Shown piece by piece: positions 17,891 through 27,242 of a DNA stretch of 64,000 nucleotides. This DNA comes from JBFJKD01 sp041600415 (GTDB lineage Bacteria; Pseudomonadota; Gammaproteobacteria; Pseudomonadales; Porticoccaceae), in contig JBFIKF010000001.1 in NCBI GenBank assembly GCA_041600415.1, positions 472,392-536,391 on the forward strand, given 5' to 3'. The position numbers and the translations under genes are program-made. Positions within the stretch are counted from its first letter, which is position 1. Each line of letters starts with the position of its first letter. The notes under the pieces are model-generated. The model ran no database searches. It saw only the letters and a program-made list of their open reading frames with translations, and was not told where the DNA came from.

Positions 17891-19147
17891 GTGGATATTA
17901 AAGAATATATGTTGCAGGTAGGGCGCAACGGGCGCGCGGCGGCGCGGGTGATGGCGCGCGCCAGCACTCAACAAAAAAATAATGCGCTGACATTTATCGG
18001 CAACGCATTGGCGGAATGCCGTGTAGAGCTGACGCAAGCCAACCAGCAGGATATGGAGAACGGGCGCAGACAGGGGCTCGATGCGGCTCTCCTCGACCGC
18101 CTGGAGCTGACGCCGGCACGCATCGACTCGATGATTGAAGGTCTGGGCCAGATTGTGGCCCTGCCCGATCCAGTGGGTCAGATTAGCGACATGAACTACC
18201 GGCCCAGCGGTATTCAGGTGGGCAAAATGCGCGTGCCCCTGGGCGTAATCGGCATTATTTATGAATCCCGGCCCAATGTGACCATCGACGCGGCCAGCCT
18301 GTGCCTTAAATCCGGTAACGCGACGATCCTGCGCGGCGGCAGCGAAGCCATTCATTCCAATCAGGCCATTGCCAACTGCATTGGCGCGGGATTACGGTAC
18401 GCGGATCTGCCACCTGATGCGGTGCAGGTGGTGACCACCACGGATCGGGCGGCGGTTGGAGAGCTGATCACCATGCCCGAGTACGTGGACGTTATTATCC
18501 CACGGGGTGGCAAGGGCCTGATCGAAAGAATCAGTCGCGACGCCAGAATCCCGGTGATCAAGCATCTCGACGGTATTTGCCATGTCTATATCGATGATGC
18601 CGCGGACCTGGAAAAAGCCTATAACGTCGCGCTTAACGCCAAAACACGGCGCTTCGGCATTTGCGGCGCCATGGAAACGCTGCTGGTTGCCGAAAGTATG
18701 GCAGCCGCCTTATTGCCGCGTTTGGGTAAGGCCTATCGCGACAGGGGTGTAGAGTTGCGCGGTTGCGCGCAAACCCGCGCGCTGATCGATACCTGTAAGG
18801 AAGCCACCGAGGAAGATTGGCGCACCGAATATCTGGCGCCAATTCTCGCGGTGCGCGTGGTGCGGGATATGGACGCGGCCATCGAACACATCGAGATGTT
18901 TGGGTCCGGGCACACGGACAGTATCGTCACCGAGGATTACACCCGCGCGCGGCATTTTCTCGCGGTGGTGGATTCGAGCTCGGTGATGGTCAACGCCTCG
19001 ACCCAGTTTGCTGACGGGTTTGAGTACGGACTCGGCGCGGAAATTGGCATTTCCACCGACAAACTGCACGCGCGGGGTCCCGTGGGCCTGGAGGGGTTAA
19101 CCAGTCAAAAATACATCGTGTTCGGCGATGGGCATATCCGCGAGTAA
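17891..19147 (+). CDS. proA: Gamma-glutamyl phosphate reductase
   Basis: Second enzyme of proline synthesis: reduces gamma-glutamyl phosphate with NADPH to glutamate semialdehyde. Signature segments include VPLGVIGIIYESRPNVTIDAASLCLKSGN, ILRGGSEA and FGICGAMETLL with the catalytic cysteine, and the C-terminal GPVGLEGLTSQKYIVFGDG. GTG 17891 gives 418 aa, the usual ProA length, and starts MDIKEYMLQVGRNGRAAARV as in relatives. The alternative ATG at 17849 lies inside a TATAAT box. It is the first gene of the long operon running to lipA, followed three bases later by nadD; proB is not adjacent. Confidence 0.95.
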   Translation: MDIKEYMLQVGRNGRAAARVMARASTQQKNNALTFIGNALAECRVELTQANQQDMENGRRQGLDAALLDRLELTPARIDSMIEGLGQIVALPDPVGQISDMNYRPSGIQVGKMRVPLGVIGIIYESRPNVTIDAASLCLKSGNATILRGGSEAIHSNQAIANCIGAGLRYADLPPDAVQVVTTTDRAAVGELITMPEYVDVIIPRGGKGLIERISRDARIPVIKHLDGICHVYIDDAADLEKAYNVALNAKTRRFGICGAMETLLVAESMAAALLPRLGKAYRDRGVELRGCAQTRALIDTCKEATEEDWRTEYLAPILAVRVVRDMDAAIEHIEMFGSGHTDSIVTEDYTRARHFLAVVDSSSVMVNASTQFADGFEYGLGAEIGISTDKLHARGPVGLEGLTSQKYIVFGDGHIRE

Positions 19148-19150
19148 GCA

Positions 19151-19798
19151 TTGAAAGCCATTGGCATTTTTGGTGGGACGTTCGATCCGGTGCATATCGG
19201 CCATCTGCGCACGGCGGTGGAACTGCGCCAGTTGCTGAGTCTGGACATAATGCATTTGCTACCTTGTGCCGACCCTCCCCATCGCGATCAACCGGCGGTT
19301 AGCGCCGAACACCGATTCGCCATGTTGCAGCGTGCGCTGGTTGCCGAACCCGGGCTGCTTGCCGACGACCGGGAAATGCAGCGCGGCGGACGGTCCTACA
19401 CAATCGATACCCTGCGGGAGATGCGCGCTGAATATGGACCCGATGCGGCCTTGTATTTGTGCCTGGGTATGGATTCTCTGGTCAATCTGCACAGCTGGCA
19501 TCGGTGGTGCGATATTGTCAAATTCGCGCATATTGTCGTCGCCTGCCGTCCGGGTTGGCATCTGCCGGAATCCGGGCCGGTGGCCGGGCTGCTGGCGGAG
19601 CGGCTAGTCAACAGCGCGGATATGTTGCGCGACTCGCCGTCTGGCCACGTACTGGTGGCGGAAATGACGTTATTGCCGATTGCCGCTACCTGGATTCGCG
19701 CGCAGCTGATGAGCGCGCGCTCGGTGCGTTACGTGGTGCCGGACCCCGTCATCGAATACATCAAAAGACATCATCTTTACCAACAGGAATCCCGATGA
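19151..19798 (+). CDS. nadD: Nicotinate-nucleotide adenylyltransferase
   Basis: Adenylates nicotinic acid mononucleotide in NAD synthesis. 215 aa with a TTG start three bases after proA. The nucleotidyltransferase motif GGTFDPVHIGHLR is at the N-terminus, and the C-terminal ATWIRAQLMSARSVRYVVPDPVIEYI corresponds to the ISSTxIR region, here with ATWIR. The stop overlaps the rsfS start (ATGA), so the two are translationally coupled. This order is standard in Pseudomonas-like genomes. Confidence 0.95.
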   Translation: MKAIGIFGGTFDPVHIGHLRTAVELRQLLSLDIMHLLPCADPPHRDQPAVSAEHRFAMLQRALVAEPGLLADDREMQRGGRSYTIDTLREMRAEYGPDAALYLCLGMDSLVNLHSWHRWCDIVKFAHIVVACRPGWHLPESGPVAGLLAERLVNSADMLRDSPSGHVLVAEMTLLPIAATWIRAQLMSARSVRYVVPDPVIEYIKRHHLYQQESR

Positions 19799-20154
19799 CC
19801 CAATTGACCAGTCTGATTATTGACGCCCTAGAAGATGTTAAGGGACAGAATATTGTAACGTTGGACGTACAGCGTTTAACGGACGTTATGGATACCCTGA
19901 TCGTCGCCAGCGGCACTTCGAGCCGGCAGGTAAACGCACTGGCCGAAAATGTGGTAGAGCGGGGCAAGAAAGCGGGATTTCAACCCCTGGGTGTAGAAGG
20001 CAAGGACAGCGCCGAGTGGGTGCTGGTGGATTTTGGCGATGTCGTTGTACATATCATGACGCCCGCCACCCGCGCGTTTTACGAACTGGAAAAACTGTGG
20101 TCGATTCGTCCGGATGATTTGCGCACCACGCACCCGGCACGCACTGAAGAGTAA
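19795..20154 (+). CDS. rsfS: Ribosome silencing factor RsfS
   Basis: 119 aa from the ATG overlapping the nadD stop. It binds ribosomal protein uL14 and blocks subunit joining when nutrients are scarce. Family marks: LDVQRLTDVMDTLIVASGTSSRQV, GVEGKDSAEWVLVDFGDVVVHIM and FYELEKLW near the C-terminus. A longer frame from 19459 in the same phase is only antecedent open sequence inside nadD. Next gene: rlmH after six bases. Confidence 0.95.
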   Translation: MTQLTSLIIDALEDVKGQNIVTLDVQRLTDVMDTLIVASGTSSRQVNALAENVVERGKKAGFQPLGVEGKDSAEWVLVDFGDVVVHIMTPATRAFYELEKLWSIRPDDLRTTHPARTEE

Positions 20155-20160
20155 GACGCA

Positions 20161-20628
20161 ATGCGTCTTCGCGTGATTGCTGTTGGCACAAAAATGCCGT
20201 CGTGGGTTGCGATGGGTTGGCACGAGTATGCGAAGCGCCTGCCGACTGAGTTCAACCTGGAGCTGCTGGAGGTTGGACTGGGCCAGCGCACTCGCAATCA
20301 ACCACCAGGTCGCGCCATGGCCAGCGAAGGGGTAGCCATGCTCAAGGCCATTGCCAGCGGGGATCGCGTCGTCGCGCTGGACGTCAAGGGGAAATCCTGG
20401 AGTACCCCGAAACTGGCTGTTGAATTGGCGGCCTGGCAAAACTCCGGGGATAATTATAGTCTGCTGATTGGGGGCCCCGACGGGCTGGCGCCAGCTTGCC
20501 TGGCGCGCGCGGACAGCAGGTGGTCGCTCTCGCCCCTGACACTGCCGCACCCATTGGTGCGTGTGATATTGGTGGAGCAACTCTATCGCGCCTGGACCAT
20601 TAATACCGGACATCCCTACCATCGATAG
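20161..20628 (+). CDS. rlmH: 23S rRNA pseudouridine-1915 N3-methyltransferase
   Basis: 155-aa SPOUT-class methyltransferase modifying helix 69 of 23S rRNA. Visible marks are MRLRVIAVGTKMPSWV, the GDRVVALDVKGKSW strand, the SAM-knot FLIGGPDG-like LLIGGPDGL, and the C-terminal LPHPLVRVILVEQLYRAWTI...YHR. The length is as usual for the family. It sits in the conserved place between rsfS and mrdA. Confidence 0.95.
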   Translation: MRLRVIAVGTKMPSWVAMGWHEYAKRLPTEFNLELLEVGLGQRTRNQPPGRAMASEGVAMLKAIASGDRVVALDVKGKSWSTPKLAVELAAWQNSGDNYSLLIGGPDGLAPACLARADSRWSLSPLTLPHPLVRVILVEQLYRAWTINTGHPYHR

Positions 20629-20783
20629 GTGTAGCGGCGACCCGATGAACCACTGTATAACAGGTCAAGTAAAGCCAGATTGCAACGCCGCCATTGCGGT
20701 GCGAGCTGTTGATACCCGCAGTGTTTGTGATACCCCGATTTACGCCGATTACTATCAACCGATCACGCAGCCCGCCGGCCACC

Positions 20784-22643
20784 ATGTACGCTGACCGCAC
20801 CCTGAAAAATCCCTTCCGGGAGGCCCGTCTTTTTTTTGGCCGCATGGTATTTGCGATGCTGGTTGTGGCGCTGTTGCTGGGTGTGGTGGTGTGGCGTTAC
20901 TACCAGCTGCAGGTGGTGCGCTATCAGGACTTTGTTACGCAAGCGGAAAATAATCGCGTACACGTGCGCGCGATTCCACCACCGCGGGGGTTGATCTTTG
21001 ACCGCAACGGCGTGCTGTTGGCGGATAATCGTACCGGTTTTACGTTGTCGATTGTGGTGGAGCGCGCGGGGGATCTGCAACAGCTGCTGAGGGACCTGGA
21101 TCAGTTGCTGGATTTAACCGACGAGGAAATCGAGCGGTTCGAAAAATTATTGAAACGCCGTCACCCTTACGAGCCAGTACCGCTGCGCTACAATCTGAAT
21201 GAGGTCGAGCAGGGCGCCATCGCGGTTAATGAGTATCGCCTGGACGGTGCCGAAATCGTCGCAGAATTGATTCGCTATTATCCTCAGAAGGAGCATATGG
21301 CCCACGTGGTGGGGTACGTGGGACGCATCAACGAAAAGGAAACGGAAACACTTGACCGCAAGCGCTACAGCGGTACGCACATGGTGGGGAAGACCGGGCT
21401 CGAGCGCTTCTATGAAGATGCGTTGCTCGGTAATCCCGGGTACGAATATGTGGAAACCAATGCCCGTGGCAGGGTGATGCGCGTACTCGAAAAAATTGAC
21501 CCACAGCGGGGCAAAGATTTGTACCTTTATCTCGATAATCGTCTGCAGGAAATAGCGTTTGCGGCGCTGGGGGAAGAGAAGGGTGCGGTGGTTGCCATCG
21601 AAACGCACACCGGTGGTGTGCTGGCGCTGGCGAGTGCGCCGGGCTTTGACCCGAATTTATTTGTCACCGGTATCAGCCATGAAAATTATCGGCTGCTCAC
21701 TACATCGCCGGATCGCCCGTTGTTTGATCGCGCTCTGCGCGGGCAATACCCACCCGGTTCCACCGTAAAACCCATATTCGGACTGGCCGCTCTCGATAGC
21801 GGCATTATTTCCGAGAATTACAAAATTTATGACCCCGGGTTCTTTCAACTGGAGAATCGCGAACACAAGTACCGGGACTGGAAAAAGGGTGGCCACGGTA
21901 GCCGCATCGGTCTATACGATGCCATCGTGCAATCCTGCGATACTTTTTTTTACACGGTTGGCGTGCGTATGGGGGTGGATCGCCTGAGTCATTACGGCGC
22001 GTTATTTGGACTGGGACAGAAGACTGGTATTGACCTGCCCTCCGAATCCACCGGCATTATGCCTTCAAAAGAATGGAAGCGCGGTGCGTATGGAATTGCC
22101 TGGTATCCGGGGGACACTGTAAACACCAGCATTGGACAGGGGTTTATGCTCGCCACACCGTTGCAGTTGGCGGTGGCGGCTGCACGGCTTGGCACTCGCG
22201 GCCAGGTGCGTCGGCCGCGCCTGGTACGCGCTGCCGGCGACGAGGTGTATCACGAGGTGGCGCCGGACGCGGTGCTGGACATTGCTGCGCGCCACTGGAA
22301 CCCGGTGCTTGATGCCATGCGCGGGGTGGTTCACGATGGCCGTGGCACCGCGCGCCAGGCGGGGATCGGCATGGCCTATGAAATGGGCGGCAAAACGGGG
22401 ACCGCCCAGGTGGTTGGCATCAAGCAGGATGAAAAATACGATGCCACCAAGCTGGCCAAGTTACAGCTCGATCACGCGTTGTTTATCGCGTTCGCGCCGG
22501 TGGAAAATCCGCGCATAGCGGTGGGTATCATCGTTGAAAACGGCGAACATGGCAGTTCCACTGCAGCCCCGGTGGCGCGCCAACTTATCGATGCTTACTT
22601 TGCATATTATCCGCTCGAAGGGGGTGACGTTGCAGCGCGATGA
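20784..22643 (+). CDS. mrdA: Penicillin-binding protein 2
   Basis: Peptidoglycan DD-transpeptidase of the elongasome, working with RodA. 619 aa from ATG 20784. One N-terminal membrane helix (MVFAMLVVALLLGVVVWRYY), the dimerisation domain beginning PPPRGLIFDRNGVLLADN, then the transpeptidase domain with SxxK as STVK in PPGSTVKP, the SCD form of SxN, and KTG in GGKTGTAQV. The open frame extends upstream to 20694 without a supported start. It overlaps rodA by 14 bases. Confidence 0.95.
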   Translation: MYADRTLKNPFREARLFFGRMVFAMLVVALLLGVVVWRYYQLQVVRYQDFVTQAENNRVHVRAIPPPRGLIFDRNGVLLADNRTGFTLSIVVERAGDLQQLLRDLDQLLDLTDEEIERFEKLLKRRHPYEPVPLRYNLNEVEQGAIAVNEYRLDGAEIVAELIRYYPQKEHMAHVVGYVGRINEKETETLDRKRYSGTHMVGKTGLERFYEDALLGNPGYEYVETNARGRVMRVLEKIDPQRGKDLYLYLDNRLQEIAFAALGEEKGAVVAIETHTGGVLALASAPGFDPNLFVTGISHENYRLLTTSPDRPLFDRALRGQYPPGSTVKPIFGLAALDSGIISENYKIYDPGFFQLENREHKYRDWKKGGHGSRIGLYDAIVQSCDTFFYTVGVRMGVDRLSHYGALFGLGQKTGIDLPSESTGIMPSKEWKRGAYGIAWYPGDTVNTSIGQGFMLATPLQLAVAAARLGTRGQVRRPRLVRAAGDEVYHEVAPDAVLDIAARHWNPVLDAMRGVVHDGRGTARQAGIGMAYEMGGKTGTAQVVGIKQDEKYDATKLAKLQLDHALFIAFAPVENPRIAVGIIVENGEHGSSTAAPVARQLIDAYFAYYPLEGGDVAAR

Positions 22644-23772
22644 TTTCGTACGTCACATGAAAGAGCACGGGTCTGGCGTCTATGGCGAACGGCGGCACTG
22701 GCTCGGCAAAAAAATAGATTACGTGTTGTTGTTACTGCTGCTGGTGTTGATGGGTGTGGGGCTGGCGGTTTTGTACAGTGCAAGTGGTCGTACCCTGGTC
22801 CTGGTCGAACGGCAGTTGGTGTACATGCTGATTGGTCTGGGGGTTATGGTGGTGGTGGCGCAGGTGCCGGTGCGTTTTCTGGAACGCTGGGCGATTCTGC
22901 CCTACTTAGCGGGGCTGGGGTTGCTGGTGGCGGTGTTGTTGTTCGGCGATGGGGCGAAGGGCGCGCGCCGGTGGCTCGACCTGGGTTTTGTGCGCTTTCA
23001 GCCCTCCGAAATACTCAAGATTGCGGTGCCGCTCATGGTTGCCAGTTCCCTTGGCAGACTGTTGCTACCACCGCGTTTTGTGCACGTCGTGTTGGCGGTG
23101 CTGCTGGCGGCCATGCCAGCGGCGCTGGTGATTGCTCAGCCAGATCTGGGTACAGCGTTATTGATTGCAGCCTCGGGATTATTTGCACTGTTTCTGGCCG
23201 GGCTCGGTAAACGCTACATTCTCGGTGTGGCGCTGGCCGCGCTGGTGGCCACGCCGCTGTTCTGGAGTTACGTGCTACACGATTATCAGAAACAACGCAT
23301 ACTGACCCTGCTAGATCCGCAGTCTGATAAATTAGGTGCGGGGTGGAATATTATTCAGTCCACCACCGCCATAGGCTCGGGAGGAATTCACGGTAAGGGC
23401 TGGTTTGGAGGCACCCAATCGCATCTCGATTTTTTGCCGGAAAGCCATACGGACTTTATTATTGCGGTGCTGGCAGAAGAATTTGGCTTGGTAGGTGTCA
23501 TGTTACTGTTACTGTTATATGTTTTGATTATCAGTCGGGGTGTTATTATCAGTTTGCGTGCGCAGTCGATGTTTGGGCGTCTGCTGGCTGGCAGTATCAC
23601 GTTAACGTTCTTTGTTTACGTGTTTGTGAACATGGGTATGGTGTCGGGGTTGTTGCCGGTTGTGGGTGTGCCGTTGCCGCTGGTGAGTTACGGCGGCACC
23701 GCGATCGTGACCCTGATGTTGGGCTTTGGTATGCTGATGGCCATCAGCACTGAGAAAAAACGGTTGGTTTAG
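22630..23772 (+). CDS. rodA: Rod-shape peptidoglycan glycosyltransferase RodA
   Basis: SEDS-family polymerase that extends glycan strands with PBP2. TTG 22630 is preferred because AAGGGGG lies five bases before it and the resulting N-terminus (LQRDDFVRHM) matches the short cytoplasmic leader of relatives; this gives 380 aa, and ATG 22657 (371 aa) is the alternative. About ten membrane helices are visible. Family motifs include WLDLGFVRFQPSEILKIAVP, IAQPDLGTALL, the HTDFIIAVLAEEFGL loop and LPLVSYGGTA near the C-terminus. Translation is probably coupled to mrdA. Confidence 0.95.
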   Translation: MQRDDFVRHMKEHGSGVYGERRHWLGKKIDYVLLLLLLVLMGVGLAVLYSASGRTLVLVERQLVYMLIGLGVMVVVAQVPVRFLERWAILPYLAGLGLLVAVLLFGDGAKGARRWLDLGFVRFQPSEILKIAVPLMVASSLGRLLLPPRFVHVVLAVLLAAMPAALVIAQPDLGTALLIAASGLFALFLAGLGKRYILGVALAALVATPLFWSYVLHDYQKQRILTLLDPQSDKLGAGWNIIQSTTAIGSGGIHGKGWFGGTQSHLDFLPESHTDFIIAVLAEEFGLVGVMLLLLLYVLIISRGVIISLRAQSMFGRLLAGSITLTFFVYVFVNMGMVSGLLPVVGVPLPLVSYGGTAIVTLMLGFGMLMAISTEKKRLV

Positions 23773-23777
23773 CCTTT

Positions 23778-24782
23778 ATGAGAAAGTGGGCAATAGCATT
23801 ATTACTACTGGCCGTTAGTTCGCTGGCGGCGAGTCCCAGTCCGGTAACTACTGGCTATAGCGGCCATGCAGCGGCCCGCGCGCTGATCGACAAGATGGTC
23901 GCCGAACACGGTTTTGACCGCGCGCAGCTCGACCGTCAGTTCGCGCAGGTCGAGTACAAACAATCCATTATTGATGCGATGGAGCGCCCTGCTGAAAAAG
24001 TCAAAGAGTGGGGTGAGTACCGCAAAATATTCATCACTGAAAGACGTATCAATGAGGGTGTGGATTTCTGGCGGACCCATGCGGCCGTGCTGGCCCGCGC
24101 GGAACAGCAATACGGGGTCAATCCAGCGCTGATTGTGGCGATCATCGGCGTGGAAACACACTACGGCAGAATCACCGGAAGCTATCGAGTTATTGACGCG
24201 CTCGCCACGCTGGCATTTGATTATCCCAAGCGCAGTGAATTTTTTACCCGGGAACTCGAACAATTCCTGATCCTCACCCAGGAGCAGCAGCGCGACCCCA
24301 TGACGCTTACCGGTTCCTACGCCGGTGCAATGGGGTATGGCCAGTTTATGCCCAGCAGTTATCGGGCCTACGCGGTCGACTTCGATGGCGATGGCATTGT
24401 TGATATCTGGGAGAATCCCGATGATGCCATTGGCAGTGTCGCCAATTATATGCTGCGTCACGGCTGGCAGCCGGGACAGGGGGTGGTGGTGCGCGCGCGC
24501 ACCAATGGCGAGTATAACGACGCCCTGGTCAATAAGTTGCTGGTGCCGGAACTGACCCTGGCGGAATTACGTGTACAGGGGTTCGTACCCGTTATGCAGG
24601 GTTTGCCCGAAGACACGCGAGCCATTCCTCTCAAACTTATTGGGGATTATGGGGTGGAGTTTTGGCTGGGCCTGCCCAACTTCTACGCCATTACCCGCTA
24701 CAACCACAGCTACCGGTATGCCATGGCGGTGAATCAGCTCAGCGAAGCAATTGCGGATCGTCTGGGTGATGGCGAGGGTTAA
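23778..24782 (+). CDS. mltB: Membrane-bound lytic murein transglycosylase B
   Basis: 334-aa exported muramidase that cleaves glycan with 1,6-anhydro product formation. A signal peptide (MRKWAIALLLLAVSSLAA) without an obvious lipobox Cys suggests a soluble rather than lipid-anchored form. The catalytic Glu is in IIGVETHYGRITGSYRV, and the MltB marks GSYAGAMGYGQFMPSSYRAYAVDFDGD and DIWENPDDAIGSVANY follow. It starts six bases after rodA in the elongation operon. Confidence 0.93.
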   Translation: MRKWAIALLLLAVSSLAASPSPVTTGYSGHAAARALIDKMVAEHGFDRAQLDRQFAQVEYKQSIIDAMERPAEKVKEWGEYRKIFITERRINEGVDFWRTHAAVLARAEQQYGVNPALIVAIIGVETHYGRITGSYRVIDALATLAFDYPKRSEFFTRELEQFLILTQEQQRDPMTLTGSYAGAMGYGQFMPSSYRAYAVDFDGDGIVDIWENPDDAIGSVANYMLRHGWQPGQGVVVRARTNGEYNDALVNKLLVPELTLAELRVQGFVPVMQGLPEDTRAIPLKLIGDYGVEFWLGLPNFYAITRYNHSYRYAMAVNQLSEAIADRLGDGEG

Positions 24783-25632
24783 ACGCGCGTTTTGCGTGGT
24801 GTTGCTGCTGTTGGCTGGGTGCCAGGGCGGTAGTAGCATCAGACCTGAACCTCGCGATGGGGCGCCCCGGGACGATATCGACGTCAGCGGGATTCCGGAT
24901 GCCGTACCTCGCTATGAGCCGATCACACGGGCGGGCAACAAAAGTCCCTATGAAATTCTGGGTAAAACCTATCATGTGATGCCCTCGGCCCGAGGTTACC
25001 GCGAGGTGGGTACAGCGTCCTGGTACGGCACCAAATTTCACGGGCGTAAAACCGCCAACGGCGAAGATTACAGCATGTACGAAATGACAGCAGCACACAC
25101 CTCCCTGCCGATCCCTTCTTACGTGCGGGTCACTAATCTGGCGAATGGCCGTAGTGTTATCGTGCGCGTTAACGACCGCGGACCGTTTCACGGTGGCCGC
25201 ATCATCGATTTATCGTACGCCGCTGCCAAAAAATTAGGGTACGCGGATCAGGGAACGGCACGGGTCCAGGTGACGGCGATTGATCCAGGTAATTACCAGC
25301 GCACGTCCGTGGAAATTCCGCGAATAGAGACTGTGTCGCGCGTACCATCCGCGATTGGTGCGCGCACGGCAGGCAGGCTGCCAGACAATACTTTTTTGCA
25401 GATTGGCGCTTTCGGTTCGCAAAGCTCGGCGCAGTCCCTGCGGGCGCGAGTCAGCCAGGTAACCGAGTATCCGGTTGCGGTACGCGTAGCCCATACCGGC
25501 GCGGCCACCCTGTTTAAAGTGCTGGTCGGCCCGGTGACCGACCACAACCGGCTGGTGGCACTGCGTAGCCATCTGCAGCAAACCGAACGGCTGTCGCCAT
25601 TCGTGGTCTACGACGCACTCCTGCCCGATTGA
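24769..25632 (+). CDS. rlpA: Septal ring lytic transglycosylase RlpA
   Basis: 287-aa outer-membrane lipoprotein: lipobox LLAGC follows the signal helix MARVKRAFCVVLLLLAGC. The double-psi beta-barrel catalytic domain has GTASWYGTKFHGRKTANGE with the key Glu region and VRVNDRGPFHGGRIIDLSYAAAKKLG with the catalytic Asp. A C-terminal SPOR domain (about residues 205-285; FLQIGAFGSQSSAQSLRARV) binds denuded peptidoglycan at the septum. It overlaps mltB by 14 bases, the classic mltB-rlpA-dacA order. Confidence 0.93.
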   Translation: MARVKRAFCVVLLLLAGCQGGSSIRPEPRDGAPRDDIDVSGIPDAVPRYEPITRAGNKSPYEILGKTYHVMPSARGYREVGTASWYGTKFHGRKTANGEDYSMYEMTAAHTSLPIPSYVRVTNLANGRSVIVRVNDRGPFHGGRIIDLSYAAAKKLGYADQGTARVQVTAIDPGNYQRTSVEIPRIETVSRVPSAIGARTAGRLPDNTFLQIGAFGSQSSAQSLRARVSQVTEYPVAVRVAHTGAATLFKVLVGPVTDHNRLVALRSHLQQTERLSPFVVYDALLPD

Positions 25633-25775
25633 CGCGGCGTGGTCGGTCACCGGTCGCGGCCGTGTTAAACTGCGGCCGTGAGTGCATGAGATATTTTCTA
25701 TGTTATTTATCGCGAGCCGGGCGCGCTCGTTGTCCCCAGGACGCTTTGCTGACTCCAAAAACGACAGGATTAAAT

Positions 25776-26933
25776 ATGCTAAAAAAATTGGTAATTTCAG
25801 GCTTACTCGGCTGTTGTGTGGCCAGCACAGTCCTCGCGGCCGCACCGACACTGATTCCCGCACCACCACAGTTGGCGGCCAAGTCGTGGATTTTGATGGA
25901 TGCAGATACGGGTAAAGTGCTGATCGAAGAAAACGCGGATCAGCAGTTGCCGCCAGCCAGTCTGACCAAAATAATGACCAGTTATGTGGTGTCAGGCGAA
26001 ATTCACAAGGGCAAGTTAGCGCCACAGGATAAGGTGTTGGTGAGTGTCAACGCCTGGCGAATGGGCGGTTCGAAGACTTTTATTCGCGAGGGCACCGAAG
26101 TTGCGGTTCAGGATTTACTACGTGGTGTGATTATTCAGTCCGGCAATGATGCCAGCGTTGCTTTGGCTGAACACGTAGCGGGGAGTGAAGACGGGTTCGC
26201 CGATGTGATGAACCAGCAGGCGACGCTATTGGGTATGACCAACACTAATTTTGTCAATGCGACCGGGTGGCCAGCGGAAGGACATGTCACCACGGCACGG
26301 GATTTGTCGTTATTGGCGCGGGCATTAATCAATGATTACCCGGGGCACTACCAGTTCTACGCGGAAAAATATTACGAGTACAACGGTATTCGCCAGCCAA
26401 ACCGCAATTTGCTGTTGTGGCGCGATAAAACCGTCGACGGTGTCAAAACGGGGCATACAGAAGAGGCCGGATACTGCCTGGTTTCGTCCGCTCTGCGCAA
26501 CGGTATGCGGCTCATCGCCGTGGTGATGGGCACGACGAGCGAGGAAGCTCGTGCTAGTGAATCACAAAAACTGCTGTCCTATGGATTCCGTTACTACGAG
26601 ACCGCCAAAGTATATGCCGCCAACGACGTCATTCAGGAAAAAGTGCGAGTTTGGTACGGCAAGGAGGACGCAGTCAATGTGGTGGTGCCGACCGATGTGT
26701 TTCTCACCATTCCGCGAGGCAGTCGCGAACAGCTGGTGGCGACCGTGCAGGTGGATGCGGTGATTAAGGCTCCGTTGAGCACTGCTACGGAACTGGGTCG
26801 TCTGAAAGTGGAATACGAAGGTGAAACACTTCTCGATCAGCCATTGGTGGCAGATCACGAAATTGCCCGGGCCGGATTTTTCTCACGTATTTGGGACGGG
26901 ATCAAACTTTTTTTCCTGAATCTTTTTACATAA
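25776..26933 (+). CDS. dacA: D-alanyl-D-alanine carboxypeptidase (PBP5/6 type)
   Basis: 385 aa from ATG 25776 (AGGATT upstream). Trims the terminal D-Ala from pentapeptides. Signal peptide ending VASTVLAAAP; active-site motifs SLTK (SxxK), SGND (SxN) and VKTGHTEEAGYC (KTG). A C-terminal beta domain follows and the last residues (FFSRIWDGIKLFFLNLFT) form the amphipathic membrane anchor typical of PBP5. A long open frame upstream to 25629 is not coding. It follows rlpA by 143 bases, so it may also have its own promoter. Confidence 0.94.
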   Translation: MLKKLVISGLLGCCVASTVLAAAPTLIPAPPQLAAKSWILMDADTGKVLIEENADQQLPPASLTKIMTSYVVSGEIHKGKLAPQDKVLVSVNAWRMGGSKTFIREGTEVAVQDLLRGVIIQSGNDASVALAEHVAGSEDGFADVMNQQATLLGMTNTNFVNATGWPAEGHVTTARDLSLLARALINDYPGHYQFYAEKYYEYNGIRQPNRNLLLWRDKTVDGVKTGHTEEAGYCLVSSALRNGMRLIAVVMGTTSEEARASESQKLLSYGFRYYETAKVYAANDVIQEKVRVWYGKEDAVNVVVPTDVFLTIPRGSREQLVATVQVDAVIKAPLSTATELGRLKVEYEGETLLDQPLVADHEIARAGFFSRIWDGIKLFFLNLFT

Positions 26934-26966
26934 AGTTTTGTTGGATTTTGTATCAAGTGCATTGTG

Positions 26967-27236
26967 ATGACCGATCAATCAGCGCCTAAAATTGAGTTCC
27001 CGTGTTCTTATCCGATTAAGGTGATGGGGAATGCCTGCGCGGAGTTTCGCCAGCATGTGATGACCGTGATGGCGCGCCACGCACCTGAATTTGACGCGGC
27101 CTCGGTTACCACAAGGGCCAGCAGTAACGGTAATTATCAGTCGTTGACAGTGACCATCGTCGCTACCGGCAAGCAACAACTGCAAGCTATTTTTGTCGAT
27201 TTAAAAACCAGCCAGCTGGTTAAAATGGTGTTGTAA
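26967..27236 (+). CDS. ybeD: YbeD family (DUF493) protein
   Basis: 89 aa, small cytoplasmic alpha/beta protein. IEFPCSYPIKVMGNACAEFRQHV and the ASSNGNYQSLTVTIVATGKQQLQAIF segment match YbeD, which resembles regulatory ACT-like domains. Its conserved position between dacA and lipB suggests a link to lipoate or wall metabolism, but the role is unknown. ATG 26967 is preferred over the in-frame GTG three bases earlier. Confidence 0.92.
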   Translation: MTDQSAPKIEFPCSYPIKVMGNACAEFRQHVMTVMARHAPEFDAASVTTRASSNGNYQSLTVTIVATGKQQLQAIFVDLKTSQLVKMVL

Positions 27237-27242
27237 GTCACC

